This document shows, one piece after another, positions 25,845 to 34,858 of a stretch of DNA of 64,000 bases. The DNA is from Lachnospiraceae bacterium (GTDB taxonomy: Bacteria > Bacillota > Clostridia > Lachnospirales > Lachnospiraceae). The DNA lies in assembly GCA_021202465.1 (NCBI GenBank), contig JAJQCZ010000066.1:62001-126000 (forward strand), written 5' to 3'. Every line of letters starts with the position of its first letter. Positions within the stretch are counted from its first letter, which is position 1. The notes under the pieces are model-generated. The model was not told the origin of the DNA and did not search any database. It saw nothing but the letters and a program-made list of their open reading frames with translations. Position numbers and translations under genes: made by a program.

Positions 25845-26381
25845 TTACAGATCAGCCAGAACGGGTCTGTGGGAGATCTTTGGAAGGAAGGTGTGTAATA
25901 GGTCGTCTGTCTTAAAGCGGATATGAGAGGTGTTGACGCCAGGATTGCAGGCGAACCATTCTTCCTTTGCTACTGCTGTATCTATGACTACCTGCACATC
26001 TTCATCCGGATCATTTAACAGATCCATGACGCTGGCGGAGCCGGGTTCTGTGCCGAGAAGATCGCGCATGGTTTCCGCAGAGGCAAAGGACATCCGTGAG
26101 CACCCTACCTTTTCACTGAATATTTTTGTCTGAAAAGGTTTGTCTGCCGGGAGAATGACGAGGAAGACCGAGGTCTTCTTGCGGTTGCAGACCACGATTG
26201 TCTTGCGAATCTCAGCCCCCAGCTTCTCGCTGATTGCAACACAATCCTCCATTGCCTCTACGGAATCGTTGTCCACACGCTGAAAGGGAATGTGCAACTC
26301 CTCCAGTTTACGGTATGTGCGTGTTTCCAGGTCGCCCCGTGTTTCTGCGGGGGCACCATCCATCACTTCGCTGATATACAT
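25845..26381 (-). CDS. ProX/PrdX-type Ala-tRNA(Pro) deacylase (YbaK domain)
   Basis: A 178-residue trans-editing enzyme of the YbaK/ProX family that hydrolyses Ala-tRNA(Pro) mischarged by prolyl-tRNA synthetase. The core is recognisable from LEELHIPFQRVDNDSVEAMEDC through RKTIVVCNRKKTSVFLVILPADKPF to the conserved GxxPGSASVMDLLNDP region, here GTEPGSASVM. It lies head-on to the araC gene, next to the racemase/glycyl radical module. Such a gene near proline-type catabolism is also known from the prd region of Clostridioides, which supports an imino-acid theme. AGGAG precedes the ATG. Confidence 0.9.
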   Translation of the reverse strand: MYISEVMDGAPAETRGDLETRTYRKLEELHIPFQRVDNDSVEAMEDCVAISEKLGAEIRKTIVVCNRKKTSVFLVILPADKPFQTKIFSEKVGCSRMSFASAETMRDLLGTEPGSASVMDLLNDPDEDVQVVIDTAVAKEEWFACNPGVNTSHIRFKTDDLLHTFLPKISHRPVLADL

Positions 26382-26417
26382 GAGAAATTCCTCCGATTAT
26401 GTTGAAAAGATATTTGG

Positions 26418-26423
26418 ATTATA
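26418..26423 (-). promoter_or_regulatory. Extended -10 promoter of proX
   Basis: The minus strand reads TGTTATAAT (TG one base before TATAAT), 37 bases before the start codon; the -35 is poor. Confidence 0.5.
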
Positions 26424-26521
26424 ACAGTGTTTTTCAGGACGTTATAGTACAATCTTAACAGAATATGGGAGAAACATGTCATGCAGCGCGCGCAGAGCTT
26501 CGGAAAACAGTAAAACAGGGA

Positions 26522-26550
26522 TTGACAGCCCTGTCAAAATATGATAAAGT
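26522..26550 (+). promoter_or_regulatory. Promoter of the rplJ-rplL operon
   Basis: TTGACA, 17-base spacer, TAAAGT, just before the L10 leader. Confidence 0.75.
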
Positions 26551-26559
26551 CCAGAAGTC

Positions 26560-26702
26560 TGCGGCGATGCCGCAGCGATACCACTGCCGAAGACAGCAGG
26601 TGCCGAAAGGCATAAGTTGCAAACGCCTGCCGAGGAAGAATGGATATCACAGCTTTTGTGAAATACTCTCCTCCTGTCGTGCGTCAGGAGGAGTTCTTTT
26701 TT
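26560..26702 (+). ncRNA. Ribosomal protein L10 leader
   Basis: The leader between promoter and rplJ has the conserved kink-turn/bulge sequences of the L10-binding leader (CCGAAGACAGCAGGTG, then AAGTTGCAAACGCCTGCCGAGG). It ends in a rho-independent terminator. Excess L10(L12)4 binds it and promotes termination, balancing L10 and L7/L12 synthesis. Confidence 0.9.
26668..26702 (+). terminator. Attenuator terminator of the L10 leader
   Basis: CTCCTCCTG and CAGGAGGAG form a perfect 9-bp stem with an 8-base loop, followed by TTCTTTTTT. Confidence 0.9.
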
Positions 26703-26773
26703 CGCAGCGGTACCTTGCAGCAAGCCGGATGTCCGGCGCGCTGCGCAAAATTTAAAAAGGAGGTAACCGAATC

Positions 26774-27289
26774 ATGGCCAAAGTAGAACTGAAACAGCCG
26801 GTTGTGCAGGAGATTTCCGCGCTTCTTGCCGATGCCCAGTCCGCCGTTCTCGTAGACTACCGCGGAATCACCGTAGAAGCCGATACGCAGCTGCGTAAGC
26901 AGATGCGGGAGGCGGGTGTGACCTACCGTGTCTATAAGAACACGCTGATGAACATCGCGATGAAGGGAACGGAATTTGAACCCCTGTCTGCTGATCTGAA
27001 GGGACCGAGTGCCATCGCTGTGTCTTCTGATGATGCAACGGCTCCTGCGCGGATCGTGGCGACCTTTGCGAAGACCAACGACGCCATTTCCCTGAAGGCC
27101 GGTGTGGTCGAAGGCACCTACTATGACGAGAAGGGCATCAACGCCATTGCATTGATCCCCGGAAGAAACGAGCTGCTGTCCAAGCTGCTGGGAAGCCTGC
27201 AGTCCCCGATGGCGAATTTTGCCCGCGTGATCAGCCAGATCGCGGAGAAGAAGGGCGAGCCCGCAGCGGCCGCCGAGGCCGAGGCGTAA
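26774..27289 (+). CDS. rplJ: 50S ribosomal protein L10
   Basis: A 171-residue L10, base of the ribosomal stalk. The N-terminal RNA-binding domain has [10 protein letters not shown] and [19 protein letters not shown]; the C-terminal helix that holds L7/L12 dimers ends in an Ala/Glu-rich tail. AAGGAGG precedes the ATG. The L10 leader upstream controls it. Confidence 0.97.
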   Translation: MAKVELKQPVVQEISALLADAQSAVLVDYRGITVEADTQLRKQMREAGVTYRVYKNTLMNIAMKGTEFEPLSADLKGPSAIAVSSDDATAPARIVATFAKTNDAISLKAGVVEGTYYDEKGINAIALIPGRNELLSKLLGSLQSPMANFARVISQIAEKKGEPAAAAEAEA

Positions 27290-27371
27290 TCCGTCTCTCC
27301 TGTGCCGCATGAGAATCCTCCCCCGGGAGGACACACAAAAACATTTTAAAATAATCATGGAGGAAAAGATA

Positions 27372-27740
27372 ATGGCAAAGCTTAGCATTGATGAGATCAT
27401 CGCAGCTGTTGAAGAGCTGAGTGTACTGGAACTGAATGACCTGGTAAAAGCCTGTGAGGAGAAGTTCGGCGTGTCCGCTGCTGCGGGTGTTGTCGTGGCC
27501 GGCCCCGCTGCCGAGCAGGAAGAGGAGAAGGATTCCTTCGACGTGGAGCTGACTGAGATCGGCCCGAACAAGGTTAAGGTCATCAAGGTAGTCCGCGAGC
27601 TGACCGGTCTGGGCCTGAAGGAAGCCAAGGCGGTTGTCGACGGCGCTCCCAAGGTGTTCAAGAACGAGGTCTCCAAGGAAGAGGCCGAGGCTGCCAAGGC
27701 TGCTCTGGAGGCCGAGGGCGCAAAGGTTACCCTGAAATAA
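27372..27740 (+). CDS. rplL: 50S ribosomal protein L7/L12
   Basis: A 122-residue L7/L12. The N-terminal dimerisation helix ([29 protein letters not shown]), an Ala/Gly/Val hinge, and the C-terminal factor-binding domain ([24 protein letters not shown]) are all standard. ATG at 27372 follows GGAGG; the frame is open 21 codons upstream but not conserved there. Confidence 0.97.
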   Translation: MAKLSIDEIIAAVEELSVLELNDLVKACEEKFGVSAAAGVVVAGPAAEQEEEKDSFDVELTEIGPNKVKVIKVVRELTGLGLKEAKAVVDGAPKVFKNEVSKEEAEAAKAALEAEGAKVTLK

Positions 27741-27775
27741 GAATCATAAGAATTACGCATTTGCGCGTAGAAGAG

Positions 27776-27805
27776 GGCACAGCCGGAAGATGGCTGTGCC
27801 TTTTT
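27776..27805 (+). terminator. Terminator after rplL
   Basis: GGCACAGCC and GGCTGTGCC form a perfect 9-bp stem followed by TTTTT. Confidence 0.93.
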
Positions 27806-27881
27806 CGAATATTTGATGGCGGGCGAAGTGGGAGGCGAGATTAGTGAGATCTGCGACAGAGGCTTCTGGAGATAATTTTTG

Positions 27882-29192
27882 TTACGGAAGGCGATAGAAG
27901 GTATTTTTTCCATTTCCTTCGCGCACGATTTTTCCGCTTCCTGTCAGTCTTTTCAGCAGTCGGCCGCAGGAAGACTGGCTTTCTCCCAGCAGGCTCTCTG
28001 CATCCTTTCGCCGGATAGTTCCCTGCCGCTGCAGTGACAGGATCAGTTTCTCTTCTTTGCTCTCCTGGGGCTCGGATGCATATGTCAGCGGCTTTACCTC
28101 ATGCGGAGCTGTCAGGCTGGGCAAAATGATTTTAAATGCATTGTCGGACGTTTCAATCTGTGGAGTAACACCAGTTCCCTCATAGGCATTCATGATCTTG
28201 CGGATACCGGTTCCGTACGCCTCGATCAGTTCCAGACGATAAAATACATTGGCCAGATTCATATTGCGGCATACGGAGATTCCCATCATCACATCGTTTT
28301 GCGTCACGCCGCTGACCAGTCCGCCCACGGAAATGAACTCGATTCTGTCCGAGTAGATGCTGATCAGAGCACTGGCGCGAAAGGCATATTCCCGGTGGAT
28401 CAGCAGATTCAGCAGAGCTTCTCTCACCGCCACCTCCGGGATGCTCCGCTGATCGATGCGGCGCAGTTTGTCGAAGGTGGAGTGAACCGGATTGCGAAAA
28501 TCGATGTATTCATAGACATCGTTCATTTGTTTTAACAGGGATCCCGTGAATTCCTTCCGGTCTTTAAACTCATTTTGCGTCGTTCCCTCAAAAACAGCCG
28601 CTTTGATGGTATGGACACACTGGTCGGAAAGCAGGAGACCAAGGTTCGTATAGACCCCGTCCTGACTCGTTATTCCCAGAGTTCTCATCTGCGGAAGACC
28701 AAAGGCGAGTTTCCTTCCGGCAAATTCTTCTGCGGTTGTCTGAAAGGTCAGCTCCTGCTCCAGCGAGCGCATCTCTTCAAAATGATCGCCGTCGGTTTCT
28801 TTGATCATGTGCCGGATCGCTGTGCTTGTGGCCGGTGCTGCGGAGTATCCCTGACGAACGTAAACACCTTCCGGTCGCAGTCCTTTTTTGGCGATGTAAT
28901 AGGGCCGCTCGGTTCCCTGCTGAATGTCAATAGAAACGACCGTTTTTTCTTCTATCTTAAGAGTCTCATAATGAATGAACATGGTCAGATCAGGTTTGAT
29001 GGCATCACGGATCATGTTGCTGATCTGCAGTGCAGTGCCGTCCAGGTCTGCCACTCCGAGGACGGTTCCGTCATCCCGGATTCCGATATAAATTCTTCCT
29101 CCATGAGAGTTTGCAAACGCAATGATCTCTTTTTTCAGGTCGTCGGTGACGATTGCCTTCAGCTCTGTGGTTTCGTTTTCCCTGAGTATCAT
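27882..29192 (-). CDS. AlbA_2 (Schlafen-like) domain ATP-binding regulator
   Basis: A 436-residue protein of the group often labelled RecG-like or Divergent AAA-4. The N-terminal AlbA_2 domain shows ETTELKAIVTDDLKKEIIAFANSHGGRIYIGI near residues 7-38. A GHKL-like ATPase part follows (EVAVREALLNLLIHREY, IEFISVGGL, EAYGTGIRKIMNAYEG). The C-terminus is a winged helix (GTIRRKDAESLLGESQSSCGRLLKRL). Members are thought to be transcriptional regulators or defence-linked; no partner is clear here. It stands alone with its own promoter. Confidence 0.88.
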   Translation of the reverse strand: MILRENETTELKAIVTDDLKKEIIAFANSHGGRIYIGIRDDGTVLGVADLDGTALQISNMIRDAIKPDLTMFIHYETLKIEEKTVVSIDIQQGTERPYYIAKKGLRPEGVYVRQGYSAAPATSTAIRHMIKETDGDHFEEMRSLEQELTFQTTAEEFAGRKLAFGLPQMRTLGITSQDGVYTNLGLLLSDQCVHTIKAAVFEGTTQNEFKDRKEFTGSLLKQMNDVYEYIDFRNPVHSTFDKLRRIDQRSIPEVAVREALLNLLIHREYAFRASALISIYSDRIEFISVGGLVSGVTQNDVMMGISVCRNMNLANVFYRLELIEAYGTGIRKIMNAYEGTGVTPQIETSDNAFKIILPSLTAPHEVKPLTYASEPQESKEEKLILSLQRQGTIRRKDAESLLGESQSSCGRLLKRLTGSGKIVREGNGKNTFYRLP

Positions 29193-29243
29193 GCTGGCAC
29201 CTCCCGGGATGGTTTGTTTTGATTCTGCTCTTTTTCTGCTCCT

Positions 29244-29273
29244 ATTCTACTCTTATTCTGCCCATCTTGTCAA
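29244..29273 (-). promoter_or_regulatory. Promoter of the AlbA_2 gene
   Basis: Minus strand TTGACA (29273-29268), 18-base spacer, TAGAAT (29249-29244). The spacer and following bases hold repeated AGAATA/AGAAT motifs that may be an autoregulatory site. Confidence 0.75.
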
Positions 29274-29302
29274 GGTGGTTAGAATATAAAAACAGTGAAC
29301 AG

Positions 29303-29340
29303 AAAAAAGCAGGCACAGTTGGATTTCGTCTGCGCCTGCT
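29303..29340 (-). terminator. Terminator after nagB
   Basis: Minus strand AGCAGGCGCAG pairs with CTGTGCCTGCT (one G-T) and is followed by TTTTTC. Confidence 0.85.
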
Positions 29341-29426
29341 GTTCCCGTAAATATAGTTTCCGGAGGATATCTGTCCGGGCTGATTTCTGTGAAATGTAAA
29401 TATCCGGAACAGTCTGTTTTCGTCGC

Positions 29427-30152
29427 TTAGAGCGCGGACAGCGCCGCCTCGTCAGCTACCAGGGTGAAGTCCTTGTGCAGCTGCAGGATGGAGGCGGGCA
29501 CGCGGGGCGTGACGGGACCGAAGAAGGCCTCCTTCACAATCCCGGCTTTACCGGCGCCGCTGACGACCATTAATACCCGTTCGGCCTGCATGATATCGCA
29601 GATGCCCATGGTGTAGGCGTAGGCCGGGACGTCCTCTTCGCACTCAAAGAAGCGTTTGTTGGCCTGGATTGTAGCTTCGGTCAGGTGTACCCGGTGGGTA
29701 CCCTTCGTAAAGAAGTCATCGGGTTCATTAAAGCCGATGTGGCCGTTGGGGCCCAGACCCAGCAGCTGCAGGTCGATACCGCCCAGAGAGCGGATCAGGG
29801 CGTCATAGCGGGCGCATTCCTCTTTTTCGTTCGGGTTGACACCGCAGGGGATGTGGGTGTTGGCCGGATTGATGTTGATGTGATCGAAAAAGTTGCTGCG
29901 CATGAAATAGACGTAGCTCTGGTCACTGGAAGCGCCCAGTCCCACATATTCGTCCAGATTCACGGAGCGGCACTGGGCGAAGTCCAGGTCGCCCTTGCGG
30001 TACCACTCAATGAGCTGCTGGTAGGTGCCGATGGGGCTGCTGCCGGTGGCCAGACCCAGCACACTGTCGGGCTTGAGGATGACCTGGGCGGAGATGATGT
30101 TGGCGGCCTTGCGGCTCATCTGCCGGTAATCCTTGGCGAAAATGATTTTCAT
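29427..30152 (-). CDS. nagB: Glucosamine-6-phosphate deaminase
   Basis: A 241-residue NagB that converts glucosamine-6-phosphate to fructose-6-phosphate and ammonia. Visible motifs are LGLATGSSPIGTYQQL, NLDEYVGL, the active-site FMRSNFFDHI and LGLGPNGHIGFNEP. The length equals the short Bacillus-type enzymes. ATG at 30152 begins the conserved MKIIFAKDY; the frame is open further upstream without homology. It is last of the ROK-nagA-nagB operon and completes amino sugar breakdown. Confidence 0.95.
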   Translation of the reverse strand: MKIIFAKDYRQMSRKAANIISAQVILKPDSVLGLATGSSPIGTYQQLIEWYRKGDLDFAQCRSVNLDEYVGLGASSDQSYVYFMRSNFFDHININPANTHIPCGVNPNEKEECARYDALIRSLGGIDLQLLGLGPNGHIGFNEPDDFFTKGTHRVHLTEATIQANKRFFECEEDVPAYAYTMGICDIMQAERVLMVVSGAGKAGIVKEAFFGPVTPRVPASILQLHKDFTLVADEAALSAL

Positions 30153-30309
30153 GGTTGGTATCCCTTCTCCGGTCGGGTGGCCGGATGAGACTTCCGGGGG
30201 GAAGTCTTTTTTGTCGTACATGTTTCCATGAGGTTTACGGTGCGTTGACTGCGGGTGGTGTAAGCAGCCATTTTCTATGGAATCGGGTACATTTTCAGTT
30301 GAGTCGTTT

Positions 30310-31422
30310 TCAGAAAATTTTACGCCCGTTTACAAATACCGCCTTCAGGTTCAGCGCCCGGTCCAGAATGCACAGGTCGGCGCAGGCGCCTGCGGTCAGC
30401 GTGCCGATCTCCTTCTCGCGTCCGATGACCCGGGCCGGTGCTTCAGTCACGGCGGTCACGGCGGCAGCCAGCGGAATCCCGAAGGAGACGGAACGGCACA
30501 GGGCGTCCATCAGGTGGATGGAGGAACCGGCCAGCGTATCTGTGCCGGTGAGTACGGCTTTGCCTGCTTTCATCGTGATGGGCTGGCCGCCCAGAGTGTA
30601 ATCGCCGTCCGGCATCCCGGCGCAGCGCAGGGAGTCGGAGATCATGACCAGCTTCCCACCGAAGAGTCGATGGGTCAGGCGGATCACGGAAGGGTGGATG
30701 TGGAGGCCGTCGCAGATCAGCTCTACCGTGGCTCCGGCGTCCGAGGCCGCCCCGATGACACCGGGCGCCCGGTGCAGCAGGCCCGGCATGGCGTTAAACA
30801 GATGCGTGGTGTGAGAGGCTCCGGCCTCGTAGGCGGCCATGGCCGTGTCATAATCGGTGGTGGTATGGCCGAGGGAAACGGTACACTCCCGGGAGGCCTC
30901 ACGGATGAAATCGAGGGCGCCGGGTTCTTCGCAGGCCACCGTGACCAGGCGTATCTGCCCGCCGGAAGCCTCATTCAGACGGCGGAACATGTCGATGTCC
31001 GGTGAATGAAGATTCTCAGCGGCCTGGGCGCCGCGCTTGGCGTAGCAGAGGAAGGGCCCCTCGAGGTTCATTCCCGCGATTTTGGCGCCGTCCGCCGGAC
31101 GCCGGAAGTCACGGATGGTTTCCGCTGCGGTGCGCAGCACCGGTTCCTTCAGCGTCATCGTAGTAGGGCACCAGGAGGTCACGCCGCGGGCGGCATAGTA
31201 GTGGGACATGGTGACGAGCCCTGCCCCGTTGCCGTCGCTGGCATCTTCGCCCATGGCCCCGTGGGTGTGGATGTCGATCAGTCCGGGGATGACGTAATCT
31301 CCCCCGGCATCCAGGCCGCCGGGAAGCTCCGCCGGGCCGATGCCGGTGATCTTCGTGTCAAAATCGATACTTCCCATATGGAAAGCACCGTCTGTAAACA
31401 GGTTAGCGTGAGTAATACGCAT
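30310..31422 (-). CDS. nagA: N-acetylglucosamine-6-phosphate deacetylase
   Basis: A 370-residue amidohydrolase that removes acetate from GlcNAc-6-P. The metal motif DIHTHGAMGED is near residue 50; EGPFLCYAKRGAQ carries the conserved Glu; VSLGHTTTDY and ASHTTHLFNAMP hold metal or substrate histidines; ISDSLRCAGMPDG has the catalytic Asp. The start at 31422 is 15 bases after the kinase gene. It links the kinase upstream with nagB downstream. Confidence 0.95.
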   Translation of the reverse strand: MRITHANLFTDGAFHMGSIDFDTKITGIGPAELPGGLDAGGDYVIPGLIDIHTHGAMGEDASDGNGAGLVTMSHYYAARGVTSWCPTTMTLKEPVLRTAAETIRDFRRPADGAKIAGMNLEGPFLCYAKRGAQAAENLHSPDIDMFRRLNEASGGQIRLVTVACEEPGALDFIREASRECTVSLGHTTTDYDTAMAAYEAGASHTTHLFNAMPGLLHRAPGVIGAASDAGATVELICDGLHIHPSVIRLTHRLFGGKLVMISDSLRCAGMPDGDYTLGGQPITMKAGKAVLTGTDTLAGSSIHLMDALCRSVSFGIPLAAAVTAVTEAPARVIGREKEIGTLTAGACADLCILDRALNLKAVFVNGRKIF

Positions 31423-31437
31423 GGAAGCCTCCTTCTT

Positions 31438-32817
31438 TTACGGTACCTCCGGCAGGCTGACGGCGGCCGCGGACTGCCCCACCCGGCGGAATTTCTCGTC
31501 GGGCAGCGAGGGAAGGATTTTCCCCGTAAGCTCCGGATATTCGTCGGCCAGTACTCTCGTTGCTTCGGCCAGAATGATGTCGCCACCCTTGCCGGACATG
31601 ACGCGTCCCAGCAGCAGGACGTGGCGGCAGCTGTACAGATCATAATAGTAAGCCAGCGTATGTCCCAGATAAGTGCCGATCGAGGTGTAGATCTGCGCGG
31701 CTGCCTCATCGTCCTCGGCCATCCGCGCCTGCACGGCCTTCAGCTTCTCGGCGGGCGAGAGGGCTTCGTCCAGAACGATGCCTGCCCGGGGCGCCAGCTT
31801 GATCACACTGTCCTGGGAGAAATATTTGACGCCGCAGCCGATGTCGTGCGACCATTCATCCTCCATGGCGTCCGGCTGTGCGTCTACGGGAACGAAGGCC
31901 AGCTCGTTGAGCCAGCCGGTGATTCGTCCCTCGGAATCCACATAGCCCACGGCTTCACTGGTTCCCATGGCGATGCCCAGCACGTTGGGCTCACCCAGAC
32001 TCATGGTCCCGGCCAGCGCGGAGACGTCGCCGTCGTTGACCACCTCGAAGGGAATGTCGCCGAAGGTATCGGTGATGGCGCGGATGTAGATGTCCTTCAC
32101 TTTGGCGTCAAAAAGATCTTTGGGAACCTTCAGGAACAGGGACGCGTTCATGGTGCGGTTGTTGATGTAGACACCGGCGGAGGAGACACCCACGGCATCC
32201 ACCCGCGGCAGATGTTCCGCGGCGGATTTCAGGGCGGCGACGATGCCGTCATAGTGGTAATCCGGGTCGGCCGTGGTCTTAGGGTACCACACGACTTCCT
32301 CCGAATACACGGATTCGCCGTCGATGACGGCCGAGACCTTGCGGTCACTGCCGCCGGCGTCGAAGCCGATGCGGCAGCCTTCGAGATGACCGCCCATGGC
32401 TTTGGGAGCGTCCTTGGCCTCCGGCACTTCATCGCAGAAAACCACCTCGAAGGGGTGCTCGAAGACGTCAGACATATAGTGAAAATCAAAATCCTGTTCC
32501 CCGCCGTCGGAGAAGGATTCCTTCAGATATTTATAAATCCCTTCATCTCCGGCCACATAGATCTTATAGCCGCCCTTCATCCACAGGATGGTTTTCACCA
32601 GACGGTTCACATAGTAGTGATCAGCGTCTGCTCTCTCCGGTGTTCCATGGATGAATGTGCGGCAGGAGGCCATCTGCCCGTCCGCGCGCTCCACGGCGAG
32701 AGAGACGGGCTTTTTTGCCGTCCCGAGGAATGAGCGGTTGAACTTCAGGATGGGCATGAACTCCGGGTCCAGCACCGGCCGATTCTTCACGTCGACTTCG
32801 ATTCCAAAACGCTTCAT
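31438..32817 (-). CDS. Large ROK-family sugar kinase (candidate N-acetylhexosamine kinase)
   Basis: A 459-residue ROK-like protein. The phosphate-binding GFDAGGSDRKVSAV stands near residue 160, so about 150 residues precede the kinase core, unlike the usual 300-residue enzymes. VGVSSAGVYINN, FEVVNDGDVSALAG with the catalytic Asp, and GIAMGTSEAVGYVD follow. The zinc motif of typical ROK kinases is missing. In this operon it would supply GlcNAc-6-P to NagA, with substrate from the AGE epimerase. AAGGAGG precedes the ATG at 32817; the longer frame upstream is not credible. Confidence 0.82.
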   Translation of the reverse strand: MKRFGIEVDVKNRPVLDPEFMPILKFNRSFLGTAKKPVSLAVERADGQMASCRTFIHGTPERADADHYYVNRLVKTILWMKGGYKIYVAGDEGIYKYLKESFSDGGEQDFDFHYMSDVFEHPFEVVFCDEVPEAKDAPKAMGGHLEGCRIGFDAGGSDRKVSAVIDGESVYSEEVVWYPKTTADPDYHYDGIVAALKSAAEHLPRVDAVGVSSAGVYINNRTMNASLFLKVPKDLFDAKVKDIYIRAITDTFGDIPFEVVNDGDVSALAGTMSLGEPNVLGIAMGTSEAVGYVDSEGRITGWLNELAFVPVDAQPDAMEDEWSHDIGCGVKYFSQDSVIKLAPRAGIVLDEALSPAEKLKAVQARMAEDDEAAAQIYTSIGTYLGHTLAYYYDLYSCRHVLLLGRVMSGKGGDIILAEATRVLADEYPELTGKILPSLPDEKFRRVGQSAAAVSLPEVP

Positions 32818-32901
32818 AATGCGTCCCTCCTTACTGGCTGGCCGAACGGCCAGGGCCCTGCTCCGGAATTTCCTCCGGGCTCGTCTTGTTCTTCTGTCAT
32901 C

Positions 32902-32930
32902 ATCATAAGCCAAATTGAAAAAATATACAA
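32902..32930 (-). promoter_or_regulatory. Promoter of the ROK-nagA-nagB operon
   Basis: Minus strand TTGTAT (32930-32925), 17-base spacer, TATGAT (32907-32902). Palindromic operators lie just upstream. Confidence 0.75.
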
Positions 32931-32938
32931 GAGATAAT

Positions 32939-32972
32939 TGAAATTTATTTTCAGAAGTGAAATAAAATTTCA
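32939..32972. promoter_or_regulatory. Tandem RpiR-type operators TGAAA-N5-TTTCA
   Basis: Two perfect half-site pairs, TGAAATTTATTTTCA (32939-32953) and TGAAATAAAATTTCA (32958-32972), spaced 19 bases centre to centre. They sit immediately upstream of the nag-side -35. The pattern fits RpiR/NanR-type operators; the rpiR gene at 41977 is the likely partner. Confidence 0.7.
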
Positions 32973-33066
32973 TCCGGTCGCCGGAGGAAATTTTTCCTTC
33001 ACTGCCGGAGAGAAGAACCGGAAAAAACCGTGGGAAAAAGGGAAAATAATTTTCATGAATAATTTG

Positions 33067-33080
33067 TGAAAAAAGTTTCA
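33067..33080. promoter_or_regulatory. Third TGAAA/TTTCA operator-like site
   Basis: TGAAA and TTTCA with 4 bases between, 8 bases upstream of the -35 for the importer operon. One base shorter than the other two copies. Confidence 0.55.
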
Positions 33081-33088
33081 TCATTTTA

Positions 33089-33116
33089 TTGACTTTTATA
33101 TAAGCTTTGCTATAAT
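33089..33116 (+). promoter_or_regulatory. Promoter of the sialic acid importer operon
   Basis: TTGACT, 16-base spacer, TATAAT. Confidence 0.8.
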
Positions 33117-33235
33117 AGTTTTAAAAGAAAAGAGGATTTTCAGATTTTTTTCTGCGAAATCCGCAGCAACTGCGTTGTTTTTCAAGCAAAAACGGCGCGC
33201 AATCCCCTCTCACAACAAAAAAAGGAGGAAGAAAC

Positions 33236-34858
33236 ATGAAAAAAATTTTCAAACGTACGCTCACGCTGCTTCTGGCGCTGGCGATGACAGTCTCCCTGCT
33301 GGCGGGCTGCGGGAGCAGCTCCGGCAGTTCCGACACGACAGCGGCTGCCGAAGAGACGGCCGCAGCTGATTCCGGAACGGAGACAACTTCCACGTCGGAT
33401 GGCGTGCTGAAGCTGGCCGTGACGACCGGCGACGGCTCGTCCTCGGATGACAAGATTTCGACGCCCTGGTACAACCGTACCTTCGCGACGAACCTGATGT
33501 TCCGCAGTCTTCTCATCGCGGACAGCACGCTGACCGAGACCAGCCCGGATCTGGCCGAGAGCGTAGAAATCAGCGATGACGCCCTGACCTACACCATCAC
33601 CATGAAGGAAGGCCTGAAGTGGTCCGACGGCGAGGATCTGACGGCGGAGGACGTGGTGTGGTCAATTGAGACTGCCCAGCAGGCGGCCCAGGTCAACTCC
33701 ATCTATACGACCGCATTCAGCTACATAGAGTCCCTGACCTACGAGGATAATGTGATCACGATGGTTCTCACCTCCCCGTATTCTGACATGTCCGCGATTC
33801 TCGCACAGTTCGCCATCCTGCCCAAGCACAGCCTGGAGGATGCGGATCCTCTGTCCATGGAGTCCGATGATTTCTGGACTGACCCGGTCTGCTCCGGTAT
33901 GTACTGCGTGGATGAACTGAACGTGGGTAATTATTTCACGATGAAGATCAATGAGAATTATGAGGGAGATGCCCCCAAGATTCAGAGCATTCAGGTTTCC
34001 TTCGTGTCTGACTATGTGACGGCGGCGCAGTCCGGCATCGCTGACTATGTATTTGGAAATGATACCAACCTTGTGGAGGCGCTGGACGCCATGGATAACT
34101 ACACCGGTTATTCCATCGATCAGCTTTTCTACAAATACTTCATCTTCAATATGTCTGGTACCGACGGCAATGAGAACGAGGCCATGCAGAGTGTGGAGGT
34201 CCGTAAGGCTCTGATGGAAGCTATCGACCGTGCAGCGCTGGCGGCGCTGTATCCGAGCGCGGCTCTGCTCGACAGCGGTGTGCCGAGAACAGATGATGCT
34301 TATGACGGATTTGAATGGACCTATGATCTGGATCAGGCCAAGGCGGATCTGGAGGCTTCCGGTTATGACATGAGCCGTACGCTGCGCATCTGCTACTACA
34401 ACAACGACCAGACCTCTGTGGATCTGATCAACGCGGTGGTCTACTATCTGGAGCAGCTGGGCCTGACCGTGGAAGCGACCCTTTCCAACGACGGCACGAC
34501 CGATCTGTTCACGACCCGTGATTATGATATCGGCTTCAAGGGCAAGAGTGCTTTCTCCATCAGCGAGTGGTACACCGAGTATCTGAGCACCGACAGCCTG
34601 TTCTGCGGCATCTTCGGCGGCGATTCTGATTTTGATGAGCCTGTTGCTGCCCTGCAGGCCGCGACCGACACCGAGAGCCGGAACGAGGCGCTGGCGACTC
34701 TGCAGGCGCTGGAAGAAGAGAAGGTCTACAAGGTTCCCATGTTCACCGTGGGTGTGAATGTGTATGTCAGCGACAATGTAAAGGTGCCTGACGGTGTGGA
34801 ATTCTGCAATCCCTACTATTCCTGCGACCTTGACTTTGCGAACTGGGAGCTGAATTAA
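33236..34858 (+). CDS. Peptide/nickel-type ABC substrate-binding lipoprotein, candidate sialic acid binder (SatA-like)
   Basis: A 540-residue family 5 binding protein. A lipoprotein signal ends in LLAGCGSS near residue 24, then a Ser/Thr-rich linker, then the fold marked by LTYTITMKEGLKWSDGEDLTAEDVVWSIE and FNMSGTDG with VRKALMEAIDR. Such proteins usually bind peptides, but in Haemophilus ducreyi a transporter of this class (SatABCD) imports sialic acid. Being first in an operon with a lyase and epimerase for sialic acid argues for that ligand here. AAAGGAGG precedes the ATG. Confidence 0.88.
   Translation: MKKIFKRTLTLLLALAMTVSLLAGCGSSSGSSDTTAAAEETAAADSGTETTSTSDGVLKLAVTTGDGSSSDDKISTPWYNRTFATNLMFRSLLIADSTLTETSPDLAESVEISDDALTYTITMKEGLKWSDGEDLTAEDVVWSIETAQQAAQVNSIYTTAFSYIESLTYEDNVITMVLTSPYSDMSAILAQFAILPKHSLEDADPLSMESDDFWTDPVCSGMYCVDELNVGNYFTMKINENYEGDAPKIQSIQVSFVSDYVTAAQSGIADYVFGNDTNLVEALDAMDNYTGYSIDQLFYKYFIFNMSGTDGNENEAMQSVEVRKALMEAIDRAALAALYPSAALLDSGVPRTDDAYDGFEWTYDLDQAKADLEASGYDMSRTLRICYYNNDQTSVDLINAVVYYLEQLGLTVEATLSNDGTTDLFTTRDYDIGFKGKSAFSISEWYTEYLSTDSLFCGIFGGDSDFDEPVAALQAATDTESRNEALATLQALEEEKVYKVPMFTVGVNVYVSDNVKVPDGVEFCNPYYSCDLDFANWELN

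Noticed and set aside
31006-32733. Long plus-strand open frame opposite nagA and the ROK gene
   Set aside because: Shadow of two well-supported genes.
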